Positions 24,065-31,473 are shown, counted from the first letter of the stretch. The stretch: 43,989 nt of DNA from CAZDJQ01 sp964505765 (GCA_964505765.1 CAZDJQ010000005.1:1-43989); one strand, 5' to 3'. Notes: a model not told the origin generated them from the letters alone. A program made the numbers and translations.

Positions 24065-25339
24065 ATGAGCAAATTTTATATCCACACACTGGGCTGCCGG
24101 CTGAATCAAGCTGAAAGTCAAGAACTAAAACAATCATTATTGGCATCAGGTTGGCAGGAAACTGGCAAAACAACTCATGCTGATTTGCTTGTTTTAAATA
24201 CCTGTGTGGTGACTAAAAAAGCGGAGCGGGAAACCAGGAAAGCAATAAGAAGATTAAGAGCTGAGAATCCTCAGGCAAAGTTGGTTGTCGCCGGTTGTTG
24301 GGTCGATAAGATAAACCGGGTTAGCGGGTTAGATGTAGCCGGTATAGACCAGAGAATTAGGAATAAGCAGAAGTGGAATTTGGCTGAAAGCTTAAAGCAG
24401 AAAGCTAAAAGCCAGAAAAATAAATTTGAATATTTTTCAAGACGGGCGTTAATTAGGGTGCAGACTGGTTGTTCTAATGGTTGCGCTTATTGCCTGCCTT
24501 ATTTAATTCGCGGCCGGCCTAAAACTGTCCCGGCCGAAGCAGTAGTTGACAAAGTAGACCAGGCATTAAATGACGGAGCGATAGAAATTGTTTTGACCGG
24601 CCAAAACATTTCTCAATATCAGGATAAAGATAAAAACTGGTTGGATTTAGTGGAGAAAATTTTAAAACAAACAGAAGTTAAACTTCTAAGATTAGGTTCA
24701 ATCAATCCTTTGTTGGTAGAAACAGGGGATTTAGATTACAAACAGGCGGCAGATAGGCTAGTCGGGCTGTATAATGATGTCGGTAAAAATCGGCTGGCTA
24801 GGCATTTACACCTTTCTTTACAGTCGGGCAGTGACAAGGTTTTAAAGAGAATGAACCGTAATTACACGTCTAAAGAGTTTCAAGAGCTGGTTAATATTGT
24901 ACGACGTGGTGTAAAAGGGATAAATATTACCACTGACATTATTGTTGGTTTTCCGGGTGAAACTAAAAAGGATTTTAAAAAAACATTAAAATTTATTAAA
25001 AAATTAAAATTCGGTAAATTGCATATCTTTAGATATTCAGCCAGAAAGGGCACTTTGGCTTATAAAAAAGCTGAACAATGGGGTAAAATTGACTCAAGGG
25101 TTAAAAAGGAACGATCTAGAAGAGTAAGAAAGTTAGGAAAGAGGTTAAAAAAGAAATTTTGGCAAAACCAAATTGGTAAACAGGCAATTGCTAAAGTTTG
25201 GGGTGAAAGCCAAGGGTTAACTGATAATTATATTCCAATAAAGCTTAATTTAGGTCAGAAATTGTCTAAGCCAAGAATTGAAAAGATTAAATTAATCACT
25301 TCAGCTGCTAATTTTGTCCAAGCAAGAATATTAGAATAG
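24065..25339 (+). CDS. mtaB: tRNA methylthiotransferase, MtaB/MiaB-like radical SAM
   Basis: A 424-residue enzyme. The N-terminal UPF0004 domain has three cluster Cys (LGCRLNQAES, LNTCVVT, VVAGCWV). The radical SAM motif is CSNGCAYC near residue 140. LHLSLQSGSDKVLKRMNR and TTDIIVGFPGE follow, and a basic C-terminal TRAM-like region (KVWGESQGLTDNYIPIKL) ends it. The HTLGCRLNQAES signature favours MtaB, which adds methylthio to t6A37 of tRNAs, over MiaB. TATAAT at 24051-24056 lies 8 nt before the ATG. A simple repeat of AAAGC-type units occurs in frame at about 24395-24420 (SLKQKAKSQK). Confidence 0.87.
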   Translation: MSKFYIHTLGCRLNQAESQELKQSLLASGWQETGKTTHADLLVLNTCVVTKKAERETRKAIRRLRAENPQAKLVVAGCWVDKINRVSGLDVAGIDQRIRNKQKWNLAESLKQKAKSQKNKFEYFSRRALIRVQTGCSNGCAYCLPYLIRGRPKTVPAEAVVDKVDQALNDGAIEIVLTGQNISQYQDKDKNWLDLVEKILKQTEVKLLRLGSINPLLVETGDLDYKQAADRLVGLYNDVGKNRLARHLHLSLQSGSDKVLKRMNRNYTSKEFQELVNIVRRGVKGINITTDIIVGFPGETKKDFKKTLKFIKKLKFGKLHIFRYSARKGTLAYKKAEQWGKIDSRVKKERSRRVRKLGKRLKKKFWQNQIGKQAIAKVWGESQGLTDNYIPIKLNLGQKLSKPRIEKIKLITSAANFVQARILE

Positions 25340-25360
25340 TGTGATATACTATTCTTAATA

Positions 25361-25591
25361 ATGCCTTTAGGTACAGGTGTAACTGGGAAGGAGAGAGAAT
25401 TAAAAGGCACTTCAGTACGCTGCGTTCCCTGCGAAAGAGAAATTCAACGTTTAACAGAAGGTACTCCCGTAATAAGGGCATCAATTGGAAGATGGGAATT
25501 GGGATTGTTTGAAACCTCAAGTGGATTAGAGCTTAGAAGTCAAAGGATTGAAAATCAAAGTCCTAAAGAAAAAAAAGCAGTTAATCTTTAA
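25361..25591 (+). CDS. small protein of unknown function
   Basis: A 76-residue ORF that I do not recognise. It begins MPLGTGVTGKERELKGTS, has a CVPC motif (residues 21-24) and a charged C-terminus ending KKAVNL. No membrane segment. Support for it being real is the TATACT hexamer at 25345-25350 with TG at -1 spacing (extended -10), 10 nt before the ATG, and a run of small ORFs downstream with good Shine-Dalgarno sites. The MPL start is shared with the ORF at 25678. An opposite-strand ORF covers part of it but lacks supporting signals. Confidence 0.5.
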   Translation: MPLGTGVTGKERELKGTSVRCVPCEREIQRLTEGTPVIRASIGRWELGLFETSSGLELRSQRIENQSPKEKKAVNL

Positions 25592-25607
25592 CCTAAAAGA
25601 GGAAACT

Positions 25608-25637
25608 ATGTCAGCTGATGTCGGTGGCGCTGGGTAG
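25608..25637 (+). CDS. micro-ORF, peptide MSADVGGAG
   Basis: A 9-codon ORF with AGAGG centred about 7 nt before the ATG (AAAAGAGGAAACTATG). The peptide matches MASDVGGG at 25910 and the N-terminus MPLQVGGGF at 25678. Translation is uncertain at this length, but the repeated motif with ribosome binding sites is unlikely to be random. Confidence 0.4.
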   Translation: MSADVGGAG

Positions 25638-25677
25638 CAACAGATTATTGATTTCTAGTTAGAGGAGGTGATTAAAA

Positions 25678-25869
25678 ATGCCTTTGCAAGTTGGTGGTGG
25701 TTTTCATGGAGAGAGTGAGCCTAAAGATGAAGCAGCAAAGATTGTTTCTGATACAATACTGGGAATTAGAGGAGAACCTAAAGCAGAAGAGTCGGAGCTG
25801 AATGAGCATCGGTTAGAGCGTAAACTAGAAGAATCTGAACCAAGAGTGGGAGCGAAAGAAGAAGATTAA
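25678..25869 (+). CDS. small acidic protein of unknown function with VGGG N-terminus
   Basis: A 63-residue, highly charged protein (MPLQVGGGFHGESEPKDEAA, then Glu/Lys/Arg-rich to EED). No membrane helix and probably largely disordered or helical. It has the strongest Shine-Dalgarno site seen in the window, GAGGAGGTGATT, 5 nt before the ATG and matching the 16S rRNA 3' end over at least eight bases. I do not recognise the family. Its first eight residues echo the two micro-ORFs on either side, suggesting that all three derive from one N-terminal module. Confidence 0.6.
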   Translation: MPLQVGGGFHGESEPKDEAAKIVSDTILGIRGEPKAEESELNEHRLERKLEESEPRVGAKEED

Positions 25870-25909
25870 GTTAATTTTATAATAAAGTTAATTAGAAAGG
25901 TTAAACAAT

Positions 25910-25936
25910 ATGGCAAGTGACGTTGGTGGTGGTTAA
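25910..25936 (+). CDS. micro-ORF, peptide MASDVGGG
   Basis: An 8-codon ORF ending TAA. AGAAAGG precedes it by about 10 nt, and a TATAAT box is at 25878-25883. The peptide is nearly that of the micro-ORF at 25608. It lies just before the convergent tRNA-Ile gene. Confidence 0.4.
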   Translation: MASDVGGG

Positions 25937-25979
25937 ATGTTTAAGGTTATTGGCCTTGAAAAATATGATTTAAGGGTAC

Positions 25980-26055
25980 TGGTGGGCCGGGATGGATTCG
26001 AACCATCGACCCCCGACTTATAAGATCGGTGCTCTAACCCCTGAGCTACAGGCCC
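25980..26055 (-). tRNA. tRNA-Ile (anticodon UAU), CCA encoded
   Basis: A 76-nt cloverleaf on the minus strand. Acceptor GGGCCTG pairs with CCGGCCC (one T-C mismatch); D arm GCTC/GAGC; anticodon stem CCGAT/GTCGG with loop CTTATAA giving anticodon UAU; five-base variable loop; T arm GATGG-TTCGAAT-CCATC; discriminator A then CCA. It reads AUA (Ile). Most bacteria read AUA with a CAU tRNA modified by TilS, so an unmodified UAU anticodon is notable. Confidence 0.9.
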
Positions 26056-26098
26056 TGTCTCTTAAGTATACCAAAATTTGTGTGTTATTATAATACTG

Positions 26099-26470
26099 AT
26101 GGCTGAAGAAAATAAAGAGCTAACCAAAGAGCTTAGAAAATTGAACAAAAATTTAGAAGAGATAAAAAACTCCGGTAAATATTTGATTTATTCTGCTAAT
26201 CCTTTAAAATTCGGCTTATTTAATTTTATTGCCGGTATTTTTCATGTTCTGGGAAACCTTTTTGGCTATATTATTCTTTTTGGGGTGATTGCTTACCTGT
26301 TTTCGCATTATGATTTCACCGGGGTGGTCAGTCGATGGATAGAACAGACTTTACAGCAGGTCCGTTGGCAGCAGGTTGTTTCTCCGGAAATGAATACCGG
26401 TGAACAGTTTCAAAATCTCAATCCCGAACAAATAGAAGAAGCACAAAAACAATTAGAGAATTTAAAGTAA
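26099..26470 (+). CDS. small membrane protein with N-terminal coiled coil (DUF5665-like)
   Basis: A 123-residue protein. Residues 2-27 are a charged heptad-like helix (MAEENKELTKELRKLNKNLE). One or two membrane helices follow (FNFIAGIFHVLGNLFGYIILFGVIAYLF), then an amphipathic tail rich in Gln. The layout of LNKNLEEI, a Tyr-Pro-containing link and a glycine-rich helix resembles DUF5665 small membrane proteins; function unknown. Start 26099 is chosen over 26078 because TATTAT (26086-26091) lies 7 nt upstream of it. It precedes the PP2C phosphatase by 12 bp and is probably co-transcribed. Confidence 0.65.
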   Translation: MAEENKELTKELRKLNKNLEEIKNSGKYLIYSANPLKFGLFNFIAGIFHVLGNLFGYIILFGVIAYLFSHYDFTGVVSRWIEQTLQQVRWQQVVSPEMNTGEQFQNLNPEQIEEAQKQLENLK

Positions 26471-26482
26471 AGGAGTTAAACG

Positions 26483-27547
26483 ATGTCAGAGAATCAAGAA
26501 GGTCCTGTAAAAGGATGGAAGCCCATTGATCCTGTTGATAAAAATGGGGAAACAAAAGAAGTTAATAGCGCAGGAAATAAATCTTTAGAAGATTCTGAGC
26601 CGGAGGTCCAACCTTGGGACGGAGAGTTTATTGATATGACTTGGGGAGAGGCAGCGGGGATAGAAGAAACAAGCGAAAAATCTGATAAGAAGGGGAAGTA
26701 TTTTAGTGCGAATCGACCGACGGTTATTGGGGTCGAAAAAAATCCTGAAAGAAGTAGGACTAGAGAGCATTTTGAAACTTCAACCCATAAAATGGCAGTA
26801 ATGAGAATGGTTGCTGAAGGAGAATTAAAGTATTGTCAAGACTGTTGGGGAGCAAGAAAAGAGCCGTTGGACGTTAGAAGAATGGCGGTTGCTGATGGAG
26901 TTGGTAACGGAATTATTTCGGGAACTGCTTCTGAGGTTTTTTGTAGTGTTGCTATGGATAGTTTAAAGATTGAACTTGAAGATTTGCCTAAAATTGATAA
27001 ACAACGCTTAATTTCTGAAATTAAGCAGGAGGAAAGACCTGAGATATTGGAAGAAGCTTTGATTAACAAAGTAGAAGAAGGGGCGATAGCGGCAACAACA
27101 TTGTCTGCTGTTGGAGTTCAAGGAGAAAAATTAAGATACCATCAGCTGGGTGACAGCAAAATTATGGTGATTAGACCTAATGAAAGAGGGGAATCGAATA
27201 TAGTTTTTGAAACTCAAGAAGGGAAAGTTAGAGACAGACTGAACAGCCCTTATCAATACGGTTGGAATGCAGATAAAAAAAGATGGGAAAAATATGGAAA
27301 AGAAGAAGACGGTGAAATTGAGGTTCAAAAAGGAGATGTGGTTATTATGTTTACAGATGGTCTATATACTGGATATCGAGGAGAAGCTTCAGAATTAGAT
27401 TCAAAAATAGTTGAAGGAGTAGGTAGAAGTCAACTTATGGCGGTTTCGAAACAGAACTTACCCCGGATCGTTAGAGATAATATTAGTGATCTGGCGAATG
27501 TCGAACGAGCTAGAGACGATGTTACTTTAGGAGTAATGATAGTATGA
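26483..27547 (+). CDS. PPM/PP2C-type serine/threonine phosphatase
   Basis: A 354-residue protein with a disordered acidic N-terminus of about 90 residues. The PP2C core then shows YCQDCWGA (the Asp of the usual ED element), VADGVGNG (metal-binding DG), ATTLSAVGVQGEKLRYHQLGDSK, VVIMFTDGLYTG and the closing DDVTLGVMIV with its metal Asp pair. It would dephosphorylate Ser/Thr or small phosphoproteins in the cytoplasm. No kinase is visible nearby. The AAAGGAG Shine-Dalgarno site 7 nt before the ATG and the 12-bp spacing to the small membrane protein suggest an operon. The N-terminal region is rich in Glu and Lys and may be a targeting tail. Confidence 0.82.
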   Translation: MSENQEGPVKGWKPIDPVDKNGETKEVNSAGNKSLEDSEPEVQPWDGEFIDMTWGEAAGIEETSEKSDKKGKYFSANRPTVIGVEKNPERSRTREHFETSTHKMAVMRMVAEGELKYCQDCWGARKEPLDVRRMAVADGVGNGIISGTASEVFCSVAMDSLKIELEDLPKIDKQRLISEIKQEERPEILEEALINKVEEGAIAATTLSAVGVQGEKLRYHQLGDSKIMVIRPNERGESNIVFETQEGKVRDRLNSPYQYGWNADKKRWEKYGKEEDGEIEVQKGDVVIMFTDGLYTGYRGEASELDSKIVEGVGRSQLMAVSKQNLPRIVRDNISDLANVERARDDVTLGVMIV

Positions 27548-27551
27548 AAAT

Positions 27552-27589
27552 TTGACATTTTCTCCTCTTCGTTATAATATAGTTATAAC
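27552..27589 (+). promoter_or_regulatory. promoter and palindromic operator of the AbrB/Doc module
   Basis: TTGACA at 27552-27557 and TATAAT at 27573-27578 (15-bp spacer). GTTATAA (27571-27577) and TTATAAC (27583-27589) form a perfect inverted repeat with a 5-bp centre. It overlaps the -10 box and ends at the ATG, as expected for autorepression. Confidence 0.6.
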
Positions 27590-27835
27590 ATGAAACAAAA
27601 AATAATTGCAGTAGGTAATTCTGCTGCTGTAACTATTCCCAAAGACTTTTTAAAAGAATCTGATATGCAGATTGGGGACGAAATTATTGTTGAAACTAAT
27701 TTAGTTGATAACTCTGTTTTAATTAAGTCTAAAAAAAGTTCTAAGAAAGTTGATATAGGTGCTGATTTAGATACTTGGGCAGACGATTTTATTAAAAAAT
27801 TCAGGCCTGCTTTAGAAGAATTAGCAAAAAAATAA
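27590..27835 (+). CDS. AbrB/MazE-family antitoxin
   Basis: An 81-residue protein. Residues 1-47 form an AbrB/SpoVT DNA-binding domain (IIAVGNSAAVTIPKDFLKES, IGDEIIVET). The acidic-basic C-terminus (WADDFIKKFRPALEELAKK) would bind and block the toxin. It is followed after 3 bp by the Doc toxin, which makes this an antitoxin in a Fic/Doc module. It lacks a Phd-type fold. A palindromic operator overlaps its promoter. It differs from the AbrB antitoxin at 6618. Confidence 0.82.
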   Translation: MKQKIIAVGNSAAVTIPKDFLKESDMQIGDEIIVETNLVDNSVLIKSKKSSKKVDIGADLDTWADDFIKKFRPALEELAKK

Positions 27836-27838
27836 TTA

Positions 27839-28216
27839 ATGCTCTATGTCTCTTTGGAAGAAGTCGTATTTCTTCATCAAAAATTAATTGCAGAAACTGG
27901 AGGGCAGGATGGAATACAGGACTTTGGTTTACTTCATTCTGCTTTAGAAAGGCCAAAAGCAAGTTTTGGTGGTCAAGATTTGTACCCCGATCTTTTTTCA
28001 AAAGCAGCGGCTTTGGTGTATTCTTTAATCAATAACCATCCATTTGTGGATGGAAATAAACGAACAGGATTAATAATTATGACAAGATTTTTATTTTTAA
28101 ATGGTCAGAATTTGGAGGTTAGTAATCAAGAGTTAGTTGATTTAGGGTTAAATATTGCTAAGAAAAAAATTAACATCGATGAGATTAAGACTTGGCTTGA
28201 GAAAAGATGTCAATGA
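27839..28216 (+). CDS. doc: Doc (death-on-curing) toxin, Fic fold
   Basis: A 125-residue Fic-superfamily protein. The core motif HPFVDGNKRTG matches HxFx(D/E)GNKR of Doc/Fic. Upstream GGQDGIQDFGLLHSALERP is the usual Doc N-terminal region. Doc proteins phosphorylate EF-Tu; Fic relatives AMPylate proteins. The length and the AbrB-type partner indicate a toxin. The start ATG follows the antitoxin stop by 3 bp. The stop overlaps the pth start by 4 bp (ATGA), placing a housekeeping gene in the same transcript. Confidence 0.88.
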   Translation: MLYVSLEEVVFLHQKLIAETGGQDGIQDFGLLHSALERPKASFGGQDLYPDLFSKAAALVYSLINNHPFVDGNKRTGLIIMTRFLFLNGQNLEVSNQELVDLGLNIAKKKINIDEIKTWLEKRCQ

Positions 28217-28749
28217 TTTTTGTTTGTTTAGGCAATAAGGGCGAGAAATATAAGCATACCCGCCATAATGTCGGTAAGATGTTTGGTGAGTATGTTACCG
28301 AGCAGTTAAAAGTGAAAAGTGCCCCGGCCACGCCACGGGCTCACCGAGGGCGGGCAAAGTTAAAAATTCAAGAAAGAATAGTTGAGTTGGAAAACGATTG
28401 GCAGGTTGTTTTTTTAAACTGTTATATGAATGAGTCAGGTTCTAGTTTAAAGGGGTTAATAAAGATTAAAGGCTGGAAAATTGAAAATTTGGTAGTGGTC
28501 CATGATGATTTAGATATCCCATTAGGGGAGTTTAAAATCCAAACTGATCGTGGTTCAGCCGGGCATCGGGGGGTGGAGTCAGTGATTAATGCTTTAGTTA
28601 CCAGTAACTTTAAGCGGATTCGGATTGGGATCGGCCGTTCGGAAGATATCCCAGAAGAAAAATATGTTTTAATGCGTTTTACCAAAGAAGAAAGAAAAGA
28701 ATTAAGAGAAGTCTTCGCAAAGGTCCTTCGAGAAATCAGGCAAAATTAA
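28213..28749 (+). CDS. pth: peptidyl-tRNA hydrolase
   Basis: A 178-residue enzyme that frees tRNA from peptidyl-tRNA lost by the ribosome. Motifs are IFVCLGNKGEKYKHTRHNVG (Asn and catalytic His), LNCYMNESGSSL, VVVHDDLDIPLG (Asp) and GSAGHRGVESV. In the last one the usual GHNG Asn is replaced by Arg. Residues 37-48 are encoded by an unusually GC-rich stretch (28321-28357; SAPATPRAHRGR). Start 28213 (ATGA overlap with doc) is preferred to 28207 (MSMIF). Co-transcription with a toxin-antitoxin pair is noteworthy. Confidence 0.88.
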   Translation: MIFVCLGNKGEKYKHTRHNVGKMFGEYVTEQLKVKSAPATPRAHRGRAKLKIQERIVELENDWQVVFLNCYMNESGSSLKGLIKIKGWKIENLVVVHDDLDIPLGEFKIQTDRGSAGHRGVESVINALVTSNFKRIRIGIGRSEDIPEEKYVLMRFTKEERKELREVFAKVLREIRQN

Positions 28750-28750
28750 C

Positions 28751-28790
28751 TGCTCTGCTAACTGATGCGATCGTTGCGTTTAGTGGAGCA
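28751..28790. repeat. 40-bp imperfect palindrome centred on CGATCG (copy 5)
   Basis: Outer arms TGCTCTGCTAA and TTAGTGGAGCA pair with two wobbles. The inner part is looser around GCGATCGT. It fills the space between pth and the murC -10 box. The CGATCG centre links it to copies at 10478, 20806, 35453 and 36208, but the arms differ. Confidence 0.5.
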
Positions 28791-28813
28791 AAAGCTGTGT
28801 TAAAATTGAGCTA

Positions 28814-30142
28814 ATGAAGGTTCATATTTTAGGCTTAGGTGGGGCAGGGTTGAGTGCCTTGGCCGGTTGGATGGTTGAAGCGGGTTATGAGGTTAGCGGC
28901 TGTGATGTTGCTGCCAATGAAAGAGTTAAACCCTTAATTGAAAAAGGGATAAGGTTTTCTCAAGGGAACAGTGTCGATCATATAAAAGATGATTTAGATT
29001 GGCTTATTCACCCTAATATTGACCAATCACATCCTGAAATACAAGCCGCCAAAGATCAGGATATTGAAACTTCAACCTATTTTGAGGCTTTAGGCAAAGT
29101 TACTTCTGATTACCAGACAATTGCTGTGGCCGGCGCTCATGGGAAAACAACTTCTACTTTAATATTGAAAACCATAATGGAAAATCTAGGTAAGAAAGCT
29201 AATGCCATTGTTGGGGAAGGCAACTATTCTTATGCTGATTCTGGTTTATTTATTGTAGAAGCTTGTGAGTACAAAAGACAATTTCTTTCTTTAAAGCCTG
29301 ATATTTTAGTCATAACCAATATTTCTTATGATCATCCTGATTGTTATGACTCGATTGATGGGGTTCAAGAAGCGTTTGAGCAATTAGTTTCCCAAATGGA
29401 TGAAGACTCATGGGTAATCGGCGGTGATCAAGATGCCCGAGTTAAAAAAGTTTTGAAAAAAGCAACAGATTTAGGTTTGAAAACTGACACTTTTGGCCAT
29501 GAAATTGAAACGTTTCAAGGTCAAGGTTGGGGATCAAGTTCCACTTTAAGTTTAAACGGGAAAAAGGTAAAACTCCATCTTGATATGCCTGGAAAACACA
29601 ATGTCTTGAATGCTTTAGGGGCAATAAAGGCGTTAGAAAAAATTGGTATTAATCAACAACAAGCAGCTGATGCTTTAGCTGGGTTTAGTGGAGCAAGAAG
29701 AAGGCTGGAAAAAATTGGGCAGTTAAATAAGGCAGTTCTGATTGATGACTACGGACATCATCCTGAACAGATACAAGCAGTTTTGAACGCTTTAAGAGAT
29801 GTTTATTCCAAAGAACGATTGGTAGCTGTTTTTGAACCGCATCAATATGAACGTACTTGGCAATTATTTGACCAGTTTACCCAAGTTTGGGATAAAATTG
29901 ATAAACTTTATTTACTGCCGATATATAAGATTAAAGGCAGGGAGTCTAAAGAAGCTTTAGAAGGAGTAAGTATTGAAAAACTCTATCAAGCTTTGAAAAA
30001 CAAAGAAATTAATGTTGAATTGGTAAAAGATAAAAAGAAGTTATTTGGAGCCCTAAAACAAAAAGAGGCTGATAAGGCGGAAGCAATTATTGTTTTCTCA
30101 GCCGGGCCGTTTTCTGATTTTTTAAGACAGCAGGAATTATGA
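28814..30142 (+). CDS. murC: UDP-N-acetylmuramate--L-alanine ligase
   Basis: A 442-residue Mur ligase that adds the first amino acid of the peptidoglycan stem peptide. The N-terminal UDP-binding Rossmann domain opens with HILGLGGAGLSALAGWM and YEVSGCD. The ATP loop is VAGAHGKTTST, followed by EACEYKRQF, ITNISYDHPDCYD, PGKHNVLNALGAI and DDYGHHPEQI. Length matches MurC. A TAAAAT box lies 7 nt before the ATG. It starts a tight murC-murD-murE series with 4- and 8-bp overlaps. This and the L,D-transpeptidase indicate a peptidoglycan wall. Confidence 0.92.
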   Translation: MKVHILGLGGAGLSALAGWMVEAGYEVSGCDVAANERVKPLIEKGIRFSQGNSVDHIKDDLDWLIHPNIDQSHPEIQAAKDQDIETSTYFEALGKVTSDYQTIAVAGAHGKTTSTLILKTIMENLGKKANAIVGEGNYSYADSGLFIVEACEYKRQFLSLKPDILVITNISYDHPDCYDSIDGVQEAFEQLVSQMDEDSWVIGGDQDARVKKVLKKATDLGLKTDTFGHEIETFQGQGWGSSSTLSLNGKKVKLHLDMPGKHNVLNALGAIKALEKIGINQQQAADALAGFSGARRRLEKIGQLNKAVLIDDYGHHPEQIQAVLNALRDVYSKERLVAVFEPHQYERTWQLFDQFTQVWDKIDKLYLLPIYKIKGRESKEALEGVSIEKLYQALKNKEINVELVKDKKKLFGALKQKEADKAEAIIVFSAGPFSDFLRQQEL

Positions 30143-31473
30143 ATTCTAAAAAACACGTATTAATTCAAGGTTTGGGTTTAAATCAGGGCGGGGTCGGGGC
30201 AGCAAGATATTTTGCTAAGCAAGGAAAAAATGTTTTAGTGACCGATTTAAAGAGTGAAGAAGAGTTGAAACCTTCAGTGGAAGCTTTATCAAAATTCACT
30301 AATATTGAATTTGTTTTCGGCAAGCATCGGGAAAAAGATTTTCAGAATGCTTCCTTAGTAATTTCTTCGCCAGCGGTGCCGCCGCAAAGTAAATATGTTC
30401 AGATTGCTGAAGATAATTCTGTCCCGGTTTACACGCCGATATCCTACTTTTTTACTCATAAAAAGGGGTTGGTGATTGGAGTGACAGGAACTCGGGGTAA
30501 ATCAACCACCACTAAGCTGATTTATAAAATGCTAAAACTGGAAAAGGATAAGGTCTTTTTAGGCGGGAATATCGGCCGGTCGGTGTTGGATTTCTTAGAT
30601 GATTTGGACAAACAGTCAATTTCGGTTTTGGAAATTTCTAATTTAATGCTGTTGTGGCTTAAAGAAATTGAAAAGTCTCCGGAAGTGGCAGTTTTAACCT
30701 GTATTTATCCCGACCATCTCAACCGTCATCCTAGTATGGAAGATTATATTAAAACTAAAGCGAAAATTTTTGAGTTCCAGTCCAGCCGTGACCGATTGGT
30801 CATTAATCAGGACCAGAAAATAACTAGGGAATTAGCTGGAAAGGCAAAGTCAAAGGTTGAGTTTTTTTCAAGAAAAGATTTTAAATATCAAGATTTAGTT
30901 AAAGATGATTTTCACCCGCTTTCCGGAGACCATAATCAATCCAATATTATGGCGGCTGTTAAAGCCACAGGACATTTAGGTATTTCTGAGTCTTCAATAA
31001 AAAAAGCAATAAGTGATTATGACGGGCTGTACGGGAGGCAGATGTTTTCAGCCGAAATAAATGGAATAAGAATAATCAATGATACTTGTGCCACTATGCC
31101 GGAAGCAGTAGTTGCCGGTTTGAAGAAATTTAATGACCATCCTACTGTTTTAATATTCGGCGGGAAGGATAAAGGTTTGTCTTACCAGGTTTTAGCAGAA
31201 GCAATAAAAAAATATCAGCCTAAGGCGGTAGTAGTTTTAACCGGGAGCGGAGCGGACAAATTACTGCCGGAATTGGAGAAGTTACAAGTAGATTTACCGA
31301 TATTCAAGGGGTATCAAAAATTAGAGCCGGCCGTTAAAAAAGCATTGGATTTAGCTGAACCCGGTGATGTTATACTTTTTTCCCCTGGCGGGTCTAGTTT
31401 TGAACGGTTTGCGAATGAGTTTGATCGCGGTTACCATTTTGATCAGATAATTTCCCAGTATCAAGATGACTAA
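30139..31473 (+). CDS. murD: UDP-N-acetylmuramoyl-alanine--D-glutamate ligase
   Basis: A 444-residue Mur ligase that adds D-Glu. The N-terminal domain has IQGLGLNQGGVGAARYFAKQ, with a longer glycine loop than usual. The ATP loop is GVTGTRGKSTTTKLI, with Arg where Asn is common. Then come GGNIGRSVLDF, TCIYPDHLNRH and FGGKDKGLSYQ. The usual substrate element SSFQL reads ISNLMLLWL, and NDSKATNPDA reads NDTCATMPEA, so it is a divergent MurD. The start overlaps murC by 4 bp (ATGA). Function is assigned by motif and by operon order. Confidence 0.88.
   Translation: MNSKKHVLIQGLGLNQGGVGAARYFAKQGKNVLVTDLKSEEELKPSVEALSKFTNIEFVFGKHREKDFQNASLVISSPAVPPQSKYVQIAEDNSVPVYTPISYFFTHKKGLVIGVTGTRGKSTTTKLIYKMLKLEKDKVFLGGNIGRSVLDFLDDLDKQSISVLEISNLMLLWLKEIEKSPEVAVLTCIYPDHLNRHPSMEDYIKTKAKIFEFQSSRDRLVINQDQKITRELAGKAKSKVEFFSRKDFKYQDLVKDDFHPLSGDHNQSNIMAAVKATGHLGISESSIKKAISDYDGLYGRQMFSAEINGIRIINDTCATMPEAVVAGLKKFNDHPTVLIFGGKDKGLSYQVLAEAIKKYQPKAVVVLTGSGADKLLPELEKLQVDLPIFKGYQKLEPAVKKALDLAEPGDVILFSPGGSSFERFANEFDRGYHFDQIISQYQDD

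Noticed and set aside
25941..25960. Terminator hairpin AAGG...CCTT before tRNA-Ile
   Set aside because: Only a 4-bp stem and no T-tract on either strand.
25937..26024. 28-codon ORF starting MFKVIGLEKYDL after the micro-ORF
   Set aside because: It runs into the tRNA-Ile gene on the other strand and has no ribosome binding site of its own.
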